DNA from: Tannerellaceae bacterium
Lineage (GTDB): Bacteria > Bacteroidota > Bacteroidia > Bacteroidales > Tannerellaceae
Assembly (NCBI GenBank): GCA_021204405.1
Contig: JAJPZJ010000108.1
Location: forward strand, 1-44,049
Length of the DNA stretch: 44,049 nt
Direction: 5' to 3'
Positions 1-9,043 of this stretch are shown piece after piece; the first letter of the stretch is position 1, and each line of letters opens with the position of its first letter. The notes beneath the pieces are model-generated. The model was not told the origin of the DNA. It did no database searches and saw only the letters and a program-made list of their open reading frames with translations. The translations under genes and the position numbers were made by a program.

Positions 1-45
1 CTTCAAATCCAGAATTTATAATAGGACATTATGCGGATAATCATT
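1..45. repeat. left copy of 45-bp inverted repeat at window end
   Basis: The first 45 bases are the exact reverse complement of 43998-44042. The ATPase reading frame leaves its family sequence exactly where this repeat starts and stops a few codons later. The repeat may continue beyond the window. The likeliest reading is the tip of a multi-copy insertion element at which assembly stopped. No transposase is present to confirm a family. Confidence 0.75.
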
Positions 46-1143
46 TTAATTAATACCGGATGGAGGCTTCTTTCTATTTCGTCTATAACATACACTTTCT
101 CCTTACTGAAAATATCTTTAAAAGCCGGGATAAAATCTAATAATCTTCTTGTTCCGTCAGACTCTTCGTCCAGATCAAAATCGGCCTCTTTTCCTCCTTT
201 GCCTTTGTGTGATATTTTTAATGATTTTATAAATACCTCATCATTTTCACAAACGAGGATGAGCTCTACGCCGTTTCTTGATCCGAGAGCTATCATCCTG
301 TCAGATTCTTCCTTCATTTTTTCCACCAGTTCATTTAGCTTCTCATCTTCTGCATCGCCGAAAAAATCTTTTAATGTGGTTTTCTCAGCAATGAGTTTAT
401 GTATGCCTACATGGAAAGAGGTGATTGTTTTCTCTGCATATTCCTGAAATTCAGCATCTATTTCCAAACGGTGTATTAATGTGGTCGGCCTCGAACCAGG
501 CATAAGGATGGTAAGTACATTTTCAAACCAGTTTAAAGGGGCTTTTATTATTTCAAATGAAGGATTGTCTAACGTGGTAAGAAGTTTAATTATCGGTTTG
601 TTGGGTTTGGCAAGATTCTTTTCTATCACATTTTTAAGTACTTTGTTTTCCTCTATCTCTTCGAATCCCTTAGCAAAAGAGATAGAGGTTATATTTTCAC
701 TATCTGTTTTTCTTTCGAAAATTAAACTATCCGTGTGCTTTCCTAATCCTGATTCATATAGTTCTTCTATTTCAATTCTGTTGCCGGTTATTTGTAAAGC
801 ATAATAGTATGGTTTCTCTTTATAAACGAACTCTATACCAAGTATTTGAGGAGTTTCTTCATTCTCCCGGAATTTGAATTGGGAAGACAATAGTTTGCCG
901 GGTAATTTTTCTTCTGTTACGATATCCTGTAATAATTCCAACGATTTTATAAGATTAGACTTTCCTGCTGCATTTGCGCCGTATATAGAAGATTGTTTCA
1001 GGATTTCTATTCCTGCTTTATTATATTTATGGTTTATTATATTTATGGTTTGCTAATCTTTTTGTATTGGGATTCGGAAGCATGTTGAACTCTTTCTGTT
1101 CTCCGAAGGAGTAGACATTATTTACAAAAAATCGTATTAACAT
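3..1143 (-). pseudogene. AAA_15/AAA_21-type ATPase, frameshifted near N-terminus and truncated at C-terminus
   Basis: This is an ATP-binding protein of the abortive-infection/OLD-like AAA_15 group. With one 16-bp repeat removed, the protein starts at the ATG at 1143 (MLIRFFVNNVYSFGEQKEF) and runs into a Walker A motif, YGANAAGKSN, at about residue 50. Near the window edge there is a Walker B-like segment, VYVIDEIERSLHP. As written, a 16-bp tandem duplication at 1017-1048 shifts the frame and gives a stop after about 38 codons, so the open frame from 941 down lacks its Walker A start. At the 3' end the frame enters the 45-bp terminal repeat and stops, losing the region where this family usually carries its sensor and His motifs. 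Such ATPases are often orphan defence or toxin genes. No partner is visible because the downstream side lies outside the window. Confidence 0.75.
1017..1051. repeat. 16-bp perfect tandem duplication (frameshifting)
   Basis: The unit tttattatatttatgg occurs at 1017-1032 and 1033-1048, followed by a further ttt. It lies inside the N-terminal coding part of the ATPase. Sixteen bases is not a multiple of three, and deleting one unit restores an open frame from the ATG at 1143 through the Walker A motif. Confidence 0.95.
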
Positions 1144-1234
1144 AGTTCGTGATATTTTCTCACAAAGGTAATTTTATATTTGAATAAAAACTGATTTTGA
1201 GCTAAAAAGTTCCAAGGGTTGGTGAAATAATCAC

Positions 1235-1270
1235 AAAAGCACCGTAGCTTCCTGAGCTATGGTGCTTTTT
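1235..1270 (-). terminator. rho-independent terminator
   Basis: AAAAGCACCGTAGCT, a 5-nt loop and AGCTATGGTGCTTTTT form a strong hairpin with A and U runs on its two sides. It could work in both directions. It lies 26 bp past the stop of the minus-strand gene at 1296 and separates that gene from the ATPase start at 1143. Confidence 0.9.
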
Positions 1271-1295
1271 GTACAATCAGGAGATGAGTATTTAC

Positions 1296-1667
1296 TTACA
1301 TCTCCCGGCCTGAATTCAACGCCCGGCGTGCCTGTTCAGCTTCTTCCCTGAGGTCGCTGTTTTCACGCTGGCTTTCCTGGTCGGCTTTTCTTCTGTTTTC
1401 TTTCAGGTTACTTTTACCTGAACGTCTGTTTTCTTTCCGCTGTTTTTCCCAGCTTTCCTGATCGTTAGCCCTGCGGTTGTCCATTCTATCGTCCCAACGT
1501 TCGCGGTCGGTAGCTGTACGATCTTCCATCTGGTCTCTGCGTGTCTGGTCCTGACGCATCTGTTCCTGTCTCATCTGATCCTGTGTTTTTACATCCTGGG
1601 CCATGGCAGTACCTGCCGAGAAAAGAAACGCTGCACCCATCAGGGCAGATATCACAATTTTTTTCAT
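1296..1667 (-). CDS. small secreted, highly charged protein
   Basis: Unrecognised 123-residue protein. It begins with a clear signal peptide (MKKIVISALMGAAFLFSAGTAMA, about 23 residues). The rest is almost entirely charged or polar. It carries degenerate short repeats of the form QDQMRQEQMRQDQTRRDQM near residues 30-47 and alternating Arg/Glu/Asp/Gln further on, which suggests a long helix or disordered periplasmic chain. There are no cysteines. It appears to be monocistronic: it has its own terminator, and the divergent gene at 1864 is on the plus strand. The repeats could make a shadow match to coiled-coil proteins, so function should not be assigned from similarity. Confidence 0.75.
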   Translation of the reverse strand: MKKIVISALMGAAFLFSAGTAMAQDVKTQDQMRQEQMRQDQTRRDQMEDRTATDRERWDDRMDNRRANDQESWEKQRKENRRSGKSNLKENRRKADQESQRENSDLREEAEQARRALNSGREM

Positions 1668-1835
1668 AAATATCTCTTTTAATTATAATTCAATTTTATT
1701 ATTTATGGGGATGAATCCCCTTTTAATACCATTAGTAAACAAACTGTCCTTTAAAATGTTTAGGAAGGTACGGGATGAAGTGCAACTCTTGTTTCTGTTT
1801 TATCGCTTATTTTTCTGACAAAACACATTATTTCC

Positions 1836-1843
1836 TACCTTTG
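1836..1843 (+). promoter_or_regulatory. candidate -7 box of the threonine dehydratase gene
   Basis: TACCTTTG fits the Bacteroidota -7 consensus TAnnTTTG and lies 20 bp before the ATG at 1864. A weak TTTCTG stretch 18 bp upstream may stand for the -33 box. Motif match only. Confidence 0.45.
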
Positions 1844-1863
1844 CGGGTAAATTATATAGTTAT

Positions 1864-3128
1864 ATGTCTGCAAATCATACGGAGAGGTTTAGCCTTCATA
1901 TTGGTAAGGCGCAGGAGAGGTTGAAAGATGTGGTAATGCAAACCCCGCTACAGTATCTTGATTCTTTGTCCGGGCAGTTCGGAGCTAATATCTATCTTAA
2001 ACGTGAAGACCTGCAGGTTGTGCGCTCTTATAAATTGCGTGGGGCCTATAATATGATCAGTAGCCTCGACCGGGCTGTGCTGGATAAGGGAGTGGTGTGT
2101 GCGAGCGCCGGCAACCATGCACAGGGGTTTGCTTTTAGTTGTAATAAGCTTAAAGTGAAAGGGGTGGTATTTATGCCGAAGATTACTCCCCGGCAAAAGA
2201 TCAAACAGACGAGAATGTTTGGGAATGGCTTTATTGAGATTATCCTTACGGGCGATACCTTCGATGATTGTGCAACCGCTGCCAAAGAATATACCCGCGG
2301 GCATGGGATGACTTTTATTCCTCCTTTTGACGATATCCGGGTGATAGAGGGACAGGGTACGATCGGTGCGGAAATACTGGAGCAATTGCCTGGTGAGACC
2401 ATCGATTATATCTTTATACCTGTAGGGGGTGGAGGGTTGTGTTCGGGGGGGTAGGTGCCTACCTGAAAGACCATTCGCCGCAGACCCGTATCATTGCCGT
2501 CGAACCCGAAGGGGCTCCCAGCCTGCGTACGGCACTGAAAGCGGGGCATCCTGTTACCCTGGTGCATATCGATAAGTTTATCGATGGGGCTGCCGTCCAG
2601 CGGATTGGCGACCTGACTTACCAACTCTGCGAAAAAGTGGTAGACGAGGTATGCCTGGTGCCTGAAGGAGAGGTCTGTTCTACGATCCTCAAACTGTATA
2701 ATGAGAATGCTATTGTGGTTGAGCCTGCCGGTGCACTGAGTATTTCTGCCCTGAACCATTATGCCGGTAAGATCAGGGGCAAGAATGTGGTGTGTATTGT
2801 AAGTGGTAGTAATAATGATATAGACCGTATGCAGGAGATCAAGGAGCGGTCGCTTATTTTTGAACGCCTGAAGCATTATTTTATTATCCGTTTTCCACAG
2901 CGTGCCCATGCGTTGAAGGATTTTGTCAATAAGGTATTGGGCGAGACCGATGATATTGTCCGTTTCGAGTATATGAAGAAGAACGAGAAGGAGAATGGGC
3001 CGGCGCTGGTGGGGATAGAGTTGGATACGGTAGAGGATTATAATAAGCTGCTCAGGCGTATGACTGAGTACGGGCTTAATTTTACGGTGCTCGATCCGGA
3101 TAGCGACCTGGGAAGGTATATTGTGTAA
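1864..3128 (+). pseudogene. ilvA: threonine ammonia-lyase (dehydratase), one-base frameshift in a G run
   Basis: This is a PLP enzyme that turns threonine into 2-oxobutanoate, the first step towards isoleucine. The PLP-lysine segment is VRSYKLRGAYNMI, and the glycine loop GGGGLC that holds the cofactor phosphate follows at about residue 190. An ACT-like domain lies at the C-terminus (FERLKHYFIIRFPQRAHALK to the end), so the protein is about 421 residues, the size of single-ACT IlvA. The frame breaks in a run of seven Gs at 2445-2451. Eight Gs would give CSGGVGAYLKD in one frame. As written, the product ends at TAG about 2452. Either the gene is switched off by slippage or a G was lost in sequencing. 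The next gene starts 58 bp downstream. Confidence 0.88.
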
Positions 3129-3186
3129 AAGGATCAACCAATCTGTTTTTTCTTATTTCATTACAAATAGATTAAATAACCAGCTT

Positions 3187-3783
3187 ATGAGCCAGATAGC
3201 TTTGCCCGACTGGGACAGGGAGTTGTTTGTATACCTGAACAGTAAAAATGCCGGTTGGCTGGATCCGGTGATGATCCTGCTGAGTACCTATACGGCATGG
3301 ACGGTTTTGTGTGTATTGGTTATGTTCTTAATGGTTTATAAAGACCGGGTGCAGGGTAAGATCGCCGCTTTGTTCCTGGTAGTGGGTATCGGGTTGAACC
3401 TGTTGCTGAACACCTTTGTCAAACTGCTTATTATGCGGCCCCGGCCAGGGAATGAAGATTTGCTGACGGGGGTTATCAACCAACTGGAAGCGGTGGGCGA
3501 AAGTTATAGTTTTTTCTCCGCCCATTCGTTGAGTTCTGTCTGCCTGGCTACTTTCACCACTTTATATTTTAAGAACAAGCTGTATGGGATAGCTATTTTT
3601 GCCTGGGCCTTGGCAGTGGCTTACAGCAGGATTTATGTGGGTAAACATTATCCGTTGGATGTGCTGGTAGGTATTTTGTTCGGGCTGCTTACCGGATGGC
3701 TTTCCTATTGGGTTTACCGGCGGTATAACCGGCCTTCTATGCTGCCGGAAGAGAAAAGGCAAACGGAAGCCGGTTCCTTTTAA
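3187..3783 (+). CDS. PAP2-family membrane phosphatase
   Basis: This is a membrane phosphatase of the type 2 phosphatidic acid phosphatase family, which acts on lipid phosphates or undecaprenyl diphosphate. The start at 3187 (MSQIALPDWDREL) is preferred over an upstream TTG that would overlap ilvA. Motif 1 is KLLIMRPRPG. Motif 2 is degenerate, with SAHS in place of PSGH. Motif 3 is SRIYVGKHYPLD. Hydrophobic segments separate the motifs as expected of a protein with five or six membrane spans. Its 198 residues are a normal length. Substrate is not predictable; UppP-like or LpxE/LpxF-like roles are both possible. Confidence 0.88.
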   Translation: MSQIALPDWDRELFVYLNSKNAGWLDPVMILLSTYTAWTVLCVLVMFLMVYKDRVQGKIAALFLVVGIGLNLLLNTFVKLLIMRPRPGNEDLLTGVINQLEAVGESYSFFSAHSLSSVCLATFTTLYFKNKLYGIAIFAWALAVAYSRIYVGKHYPLDVLVGILFGLLTGWLSYWVYRRYNRPSMLPEEKRQTEAGSF

Positions 3784-3844
3784 CAGCTTTGACATAGCCG
3801 AGTAGATAGATTTTTTTATCTTCGCTTCCAAAACGAACCCTGGC

Positions 3845-5489
3845 ATGAGAAGCATAGTAGCCATTTTTTGTATCTTCCTTTTTTCAACCTCTTTACCAGC
3901 AGCCGGACACCAGACTGATTCTTTACTGAAAGTGCTTGATGTAACCGTGAAAGAACGGTTTAAATATAGCCGTAAACGGGAGCTCCGGATGGATAGCCTG
4001 CGGATGCGGCTGGGTAGGGTTGCCGACGAAGAGCAGCATTTTCATATTTACCAGCGCCTTTTCAGCGAGCTTCGTTATTATAAAATGGATTCGGCCCTCT
4101 GGGTGGCCAACGAGCGGTTGCGTATAGCCGAAAGCCTGCATAATCGTTCTTATAAAAATTCAGCCCAACTGAATATTGCCGAGATATGGGGTATCACCGG
4201 TATGTATAAAGAGGCAACCGATTTGCTCGGCCGGATCAATAAAAGCGAACTGGATATGAAGCAGCAGGCTTATTATTTCCATCTGTACCATTCTATTTAT
4301 TCTTTAATGATGGAGAATGCTTTTTCCGATTCGATAAGGCGGGAGTATGAAACACGGGTATACGAACTCAAAGATTCTCTGTTACTTTTTAATGAGCCGG
4401 GTACATTGGGGCATTATTTTATTGTGAATGCCAAACTGGTGCAGACCGGCCGGTATGAGGAAGCACTGGAATTGATGAAGTGGTGTTATGAGGAGTTTGC
4501 TTATAAAGAGAATGCCCGGGGAGGCATGGTATATGAACTGGCTAATATCTATCATAAGATGGGAGATAGGGAAGAGGAGAAAAGGTATCTGGCTATGTCG
4601 GCCCTTATCGACCTGCACCAGGGGGTAAAAGAGTATATTGCTTTGTACCAGTTGGCTATCCTGTTGTACCAGCAGGGTGATATCGACCGGGCCTATGCCT
4701 ATATAAAATGTGCTATGGAAGATGCTGCTTTCTGTAAAGCCCGTTTCCGTACGCTGGAGATGTCGGAAACGTTGCCGATCATTGCCGCAGCCTACAACAA
4801 AAAGGAAAAGCAGGATAAAGAGAACCTGATCCGGTACCTGGTGATCATTTCCCTGATGTCGGTTGTCTTGATAATCAGTATTGTGTATATATATTACCAG
4901 TTGAAAAATATCTTCTATTACCAGTTGAAAAATATCTTCCGCCAAACAGGCGATGAAGGTTATGTATGAAGATATGAAAGAGATGAATACGGAGTTGAAT
5001 ATGCTGAATAAAGAGCTTTCAGAATCCAACCAGGTAAAAGAGGCTTATATTGGCTCTGTATTTAACCTTTGTTCTACCTATATTGATAAGATGGAGGCAT
5101 ACCGCCTGGATCTGAACCGTAAGCTAAAGGCCGATAAAATAGCAGATGCCCTCAGGACAACCGGCTCTGCATCGCTGGTGCCGGATGAGTTAAAGGAGTT
5201 TTTCCGGAATTTTGATACGGTCTTCCTGAATATTTATCCGGATTTTGTCCATCAGTTTAATGCACTTTTGCAAAAGGAAGAGCGTATTATCCCGAAAGCC
5301 GGCGATATCCTTACTCCTGAATTGCGTGTGTTTGCACTGATACGGTTAGGTATTAATGATAGCAGCAAAATAGCCGGTTTCCTTCATTATTCTCCGCAGA
5401 CGGTTTATAATTATAAGTTAAAAGTGAGGAATAAGCTTATTATCCCGCGGGAGGAGTTTGAGGAGGCTTTGTTTCGGATAGGAAGGTGA
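3845..5489 (+). pseudogene. DUF6377-type TPR/HTH membrane regulator, frameshifted next to a 24-bp duplication
   Basis: This family of Bacteroidales regulators has a signal peptide, a TPR-like periplasmic part, one membrane segment and a cytoplasmic coiled coil with a LuxR-like HTH. All parts can be seen: the signal at residues 1-20, helical repeats to about 320, the membrane span IISLMSVVLIISIVYIYY, the coiled coil from EDMKEMNTELNML, and the C-terminal HTH (IAGFLHYSPQTVYNYKLKVR). The frame breaks at an A5 run, 4928-4932. One more A would join the halves as LKKISSAKQAMK. Just before it, a 24-bp tandem duplication repeats YYQLKNIF in frame. A likely -7 box, TATCTTCG, is near 3818. Target genes are unknown; regulators of this type are not always next to the genes they control. 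Confidence 0.8.
4892..4939. repeat. 24-bp perfect tandem duplication (in frame)
   Basis: Two identical 24-bp units at 4892-4915 and 4916-4939 (starting tattaccagttgaaaa) have no extra homology at the junction. They add eight residues right after the membrane span of the DUF6377 regulator, 10 bp from its frameshift. Confidence 0.95.
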
Positions 5490-5564
5490 AATTCCCTGAG
5501 GGTACGTCAGGATATCTTTGTACTGGATAGTCAAATCCCCGCCTTTGTGGCAGGGCTATTCAAT

Positions 5565-5900
5565 TCTTGTCCAAACTTTTAATAGTTTACTTGCGCCAAT
5601 TCCCTGCAAGGGTTTCATTTCCACCCTAAAGAGTTTTCCCCGGTGAATAGGCAACCCGCTGCGGGGTTGAGAAAAGAGCGCAGTTTACCCAGGGTACCGC
5701 TCGCTCTGCTCACTCAACCCTGGGCTATTGCTTAAATTCCCTCTGGGAATTGCCATTGGCTCAATCTTAGGTTATTGGTTCACCTTTAGCTATTGACCAG
5801 CTCCGGTCTTCGATTGCTTAAATTCCAGGAAGGAATTACCTTATGCACTCATTCCCTGAATTTGTGGCCAGGACCAATTTTCAGTTGCCCGAACTCCTTT
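5565..5900. repeat. palindromic intergenic repeat block (REP/BIME-like)
   Basis: The gene-free stretch 5490-5904 is filled with short imperfect palindromes: acccagggtacc...accctgggct, aattccctctgggaattgcc, aacccgctgcggggttg, aattccaggaaggaattacc. Segment 5605-5785 is closely matched by 43466-43655. Segment 5690-5830 is also matched, inverted, by 43325-43445. No open frame with protein-like composition is present. Dispersed REP-like elements are normally moved by RAYT-type Y1 transposases; none is encoded here. The block may also end transcription of the two converging genes around it. Confidence 0.8.
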
Positions 5901-5904
5901 CCTG

Positions 5905-7191
5905 TTAGTCGATATTGAAATTGGTATTCAGTAATTTAGTATAGAATGCTTCCACATCTTTCCAGTGGTAATAGGGGAACTGATCTGTTTCTACCGGGAT
6001 AGAGGTTTCCTTTTCATTCCGGAGGAATTTAACGAGGATATCATCCGAACCTTTTTTCCGGAAAAAGACCATCTGGATATTGCCTGCCATGGGTGCTACT
6101 TTGAAAGTACTGAATGCTTTATAGAATTCGTCGGGATCGGCAACGCTGTTGTAGCAGTCTTTCAGGTGCATCAGCATGGCCAGTGGAACGATATTGCCAT
6201 CGTGTGCAAAGCGTAAGGTGGCTCCGTGGCTTCCGGTGGTAATGGCCTGGTTGGCACTCTCGATTATATTTTTTACCAATGGTTTGGCATTTTCCATCAT
6301 AATGCCTCCGTTCAGTGCGCAGTTTGCATCTTCTGCATATACTTTATAGTTTTCACATTGGAAAATATCAAACAGTTCTTCTTTTTCGAAAATATCATAG
6401 AAGCTTACGTTGGTTTCGATATTCTGCATGCCGTTGGCAATGTAAAACATATCCATCATAAATTCTTTAGGGTTCACCCGGCGGTTTATAAACGCAAGGT
6501 CGGAGAAAAGTGAATGTACCAGCCGTTCGGGTTTGACATGTGCCTCTTCAAATTTGCGGTATTGTTCGCGCCAGGTATATCTGGCAGAACGGTACGCAAT
6601 CGCCTGGCGGGTGTGATGGTTGAGGTAGCGTACATATTTCTCGCTGGCTTCGCAGTTGGTCTGTAGGGTAGGGTTTAGTTCTTTCAGCCGTTCACAGAAG
6701 GCATCCATACTTAATACGCAACGTACTACCAGGGTTGAGCGGGCCGAGATAGGTGCATTGTCGGGAAAGACTTCCGGGAAATTATGGTACATGCGTTCGG
6801 CAATGCCACGTTGTTCGCGTACGCCCAGTGGAGAGAGATCGCCGCCGTGGCCTTCTACCTCTTCCCATACCTGTTGCAGGCGGTTCAATACATCTTTTCC
6901 CAGTGGCGTAAGGGCATTTACTTTTGCTGCCTCTTCCAGCGGGTCGATTACCCGGCGGTAGTCTTCGTCGCTGATCAGGTAGCGGGAGCCATGCCGTCCG
7001 AGATGGCTGATATAAAACGGTTGGTAACCTTTCGGAGCAGGTGTCTGTGTTCCGGTTTCATGGGAAGGATAGGCATAGTGTACACCACCACTTTTTTCGG
7101 GTGTAGCGTATATTTCCTCCCGTGTTGTCTGGGCATTTCCTGTGGTTGTGCACAGGAAAAGAAGGGCAAATAGAAAATAGAGGTTCTTCAT
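5905..7191 (-). CDS. secreted histidine acid phosphatase, phytase/MINPP type
   Basis: This is a branch-2 histidine phosphatase, the clan of multiple inositol polyphosphate phosphatase and phytase. A signal peptide covers residues 1-20 (MKNLYFLFALLFLCTTTGNA). The catalytic RHGSR motif is in YISHLGRHGSRYL near residue 70. The proton-donor HD is in LRFAHDGN near residue 330. Its 428 residues are the usual length. It is the third gene of a susC-susD-phosphatase unit, 100 bp behind susD. This suggests that it strips phosphate from a phosphorylated sugar or inositol ligand taken up by that pair. The ligand is inferred, not shown. A 15-bp inverted repeat stands between susD and this gene. Confidence 0.85.
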   Translation of the reverse strand: MKNLYFLFALLFLCTTTGNAQTTREEIYATPEKSGGVHYAYPSHETGTQTPAPKGYQPFYISHLGRHGSRYLISDEDYRRVIDPLEEAAKVNALTPLGKDVLNRLQQVWEEVEGHGGDLSPLGVREQRGIAERMYHNFPEVFPDNAPISARSTLVVRCVLSMDAFCERLKELNPTLQTNCEASEKYVRYLNHHTRQAIAYRSARYTWREQYRKFEEAHVKPERLVHSLFSDLAFINRRVNPKEFMMDMFYIANGMQNIETNVSFYDIFEKEELFDIFQCENYKVYAEDANCALNGGIMMENAKPLVKNIIESANQAITTGSHGATLRFAHDGNIVPLAMLMHLKDCYNSVADPDEFYKAFSTFKVAPMAGNIQMVFFRKKGSDDILVKFLRNEKETSIPVETDQFPYYHWKDVEAFYTKLLNTNFNID

Positions 7192-7208
7192 GCTGATGCT
7201 TTTGAATA

Positions 7209-7267
7209 AAAATACTTATAGTGTAACTAAGTTATGAAATAATATTAGTATGCACTATAAGTATTTT
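7209..7267 (-). promoter_or_regulatory. intercistronic 15-bp inverted repeat
   Basis: The arms AAAATACTTATAGTG (7209-7223) and CACTATAAGTATTTT (7253-7267) are perfectly complementary with a 29-nt spacer. In the minus-strand transcript they form an AU-rich stem between the susD stop and the phosphatase start. It could be an attenuator, a processing site or a stabiliser. It is not a classical terminator, because the stem is AU-rich. Confidence 0.6.
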
Positions 7268-7291
7268 AATATAGTTAACTATGAAAATAAT

Positions 7292-9025
7292 TTATTGGTA
7301 ATCCGGATTTTGTTTCAGGTTTGGATTACTGGTAAATTCCGCAGCAGGAATAGGGAACAGGTTGTATTTATTATCTATATCCTTTCCGTACTGGCTGCCA
7401 TCTGCCACCATGGTGCTGGAGCCTTTCCAGTCCCAATTGTAACCCTGGGTATATTTACCAAAGCGGATCAGGTCGGTACGACGCATAATTTCCATATGGA
7501 GTTCACGGCTACGCTCTTCGCATAGGAAGTCTAATGTAAGTTCAGCTTCTGTTATTCTTCCATTTACCGGAGTTACGCCGGCTGTTTCATATTTACCATA
7601 CATATAAGCCCGGTCGCGTATTTCATTAACATATCCTACTGCTTCTGTTTTATTATACCCATTGGCTCCCCTTAAAATAGCTTCGGCAGCCATCAGGTAA
7701 GCATCGGCGGTACGGAATAGCGGAAAGTCTATAGCAGCATATACGGTTCCTCCCTCGGTAAGTTCCTGGCCGTCTTTGGTAACGTTTCTCCATTTAATCG
7801 GAGCGTAACCATAGAGATAATTGGCAGGGTAATCTGCCCCGTCTACCCATGTTTCGATTGTATGCTGTGAGGCTTCATCGTCTTCGCGTCCACCACTGAA
7901 GAACTGTGCCCGTTTGTCTGCTTTTGTATTACCTTCCGGATCATCCACCTTAAAGAGGCGGTCTTCTTCGTTAAATAATATAACCAATGATCTTTTGGCA
8001 TTGGCATTTCCATTCCAGTCGTTATTAATACCTGAGTTAATATAGCTCCTGGTTGTTGGGCTCAGGAAGGCTTTCATCAGGAAGTTTGATCCTGACTCCG
8101 TATGGATATTGGTTGCATCGTGTTCCAGCGGCCAGATGATTTCAGGGCATGTATTATTATCTGCCAGGAAGATATGGCGATAATCTGATGCCAGCGGATA
8201 TGTATTACTGTCGATTATCTTTTTAGCATATTCGTATGATTCCTGGGCTTTATTCTCGCCAATATAAATCTCTGCATTGAGGTACATGCGTGCAAGGAGA
8301 AACCATGCGGCCACCTGGTCAACCCGTCCGTATTCCTGTGTGCCGGCAGGTTTTAACTGGTTATCAATATCTTTTAATTCGGATATCACATATTCAAAAA
8401 CTTCCTTACGGGTGATTTGCCCGGGAATGGTCTGGTTAGGCATGGTTTCGTCGACAAAGGGGACATCACCATACAGGTCGCACAGCATGCTGTAGCAATA
8501 GGCACGTATCATCCTAGCTTCTGACCGCAGATAGCCAATCTCATCTTTCAGTGCATCATATACGCCGCGGCTTTTCAAAAGGTCTTCTTCAGACTCTACC
8601 AGGAATTCGTTACAATATTTTATAGCAATGAAGAGGCGGTAATAGGGATAACCTGTAATTTGGGTAGATGCATCCCAATTGTGCTGTAATAAGGTACGGC
8701 CACCATGCCCGGTTGCTGTTGTAAAGTTTACTTCGTCGGTAGAGGCTACCTGGACATAGAATAATAACCGCACCAGTCCGCTATAGCCTTCGTCTACCAG
8801 TTCTTTGGAGATGTCCGGATCTCCTGACGGACCCTGCTGGCCTGTAAGTACCAGTGAGGCATAACATTTTGCCAGTGCACCCATATACCCTTCTTTGGTA
8901 CTGTATACATCTTCGTTGGACAGTGTCCTCTCGTCGAGAGGAATTGTATCTAAATCTCCCAGGCAGGCACTGAATAAAAAGAGTGCAGAGATAAATAATG
9001 CTGTGTATTTTGTTACTGTTTTCAT
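7292..9025 (-). CDS. SusD/RagB-family outer-membrane lipoprotein
   Basis: Surface glycan-binding lipoprotein that caps a SusC-type transporter. It has a signal peptide with lipobox FLFSAC ending at Cys21, a helical TPR-like SusD core, and the C-terminal SusD segment ending in FTSNPNLKQNPDYQ. Its 577 residues are a normal size. The frame is intact, unlike its partner. The start lies 18 bp behind the susC stop, so the two are co-transcribed. No glycoside hydrolase, lyase or sulfatase lies nearby, and the only linked enzyme is the histidine phosphatase. The ligand may therefore be a phosphorylated compound. Confidence 0.93.
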   Translation of the reverse strand: MKTVTKYTALFISALFLFSACLGDLDTIPLDERTLSNEDVYSTKEGYMGALAKCYASLVLTGQQGPSGDPDISKELVDEGYSGLVRLLFYVQVASTDEVNFTTATGHGGRTLLQHNWDASTQITGYPYYRLFIAIKYCNEFLVESEEDLLKSRGVYDALKDEIGYLRSEARMIRAYCYSMLCDLYGDVPFVDETMPNQTIPGQITRKEVFEYVISELKDIDNQLKPAGTQEYGRVDQVAAWFLLARMYLNAEIYIGENKAQESYEYAKKIIDSNTYPLASDYRHIFLADNNTCPEIIWPLEHDATNIHTESGSNFLMKAFLSPTTRSYINSGINNDWNGNANAKRSLVILFNEEDRLFKVDDPEGNTKADKRAQFFSGGREDDEASQHTIETWVDGADYPANYLYGYAPIKWRNVTKDGQELTEGGTVYAAIDFPLFRTADAYLMAAEAILRGANGYNKTEAVGYVNEIRDRAYMYGKYETAGVTPVNGRITEAELTLDFLCEERSRELHMEIMRRTDLIRFGKYTQGYNWDWKGSSTMVADGSQYGKDIDNKYNLFPIPAAEFTSNPNLKQNPDYQ

Positions 9026-9043
9026 AACTATTTATTCCTCTAT

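Noticed and set aside
1296..1667. Toxin-antitoxin or known coiled-coil family call for the charged protein
   Set aside because: It has a secretion signal and low-complexity repeats only. Any family match would be compositional.
4953..5489. Separate stand-alone HTH gene
   Set aside because: The sequence joins the upstream TPR/membrane part by a single-base change in an A run and matches the C-terminal half of one DUF6377 protein.
5513..5520. TATCTTTG promoter-like box on the plus strand
   Set aside because: The plus strand has no gene downstream before 13725 and the box sits at the edge of a repeat block. Chance match, unless a small RNA starts here.
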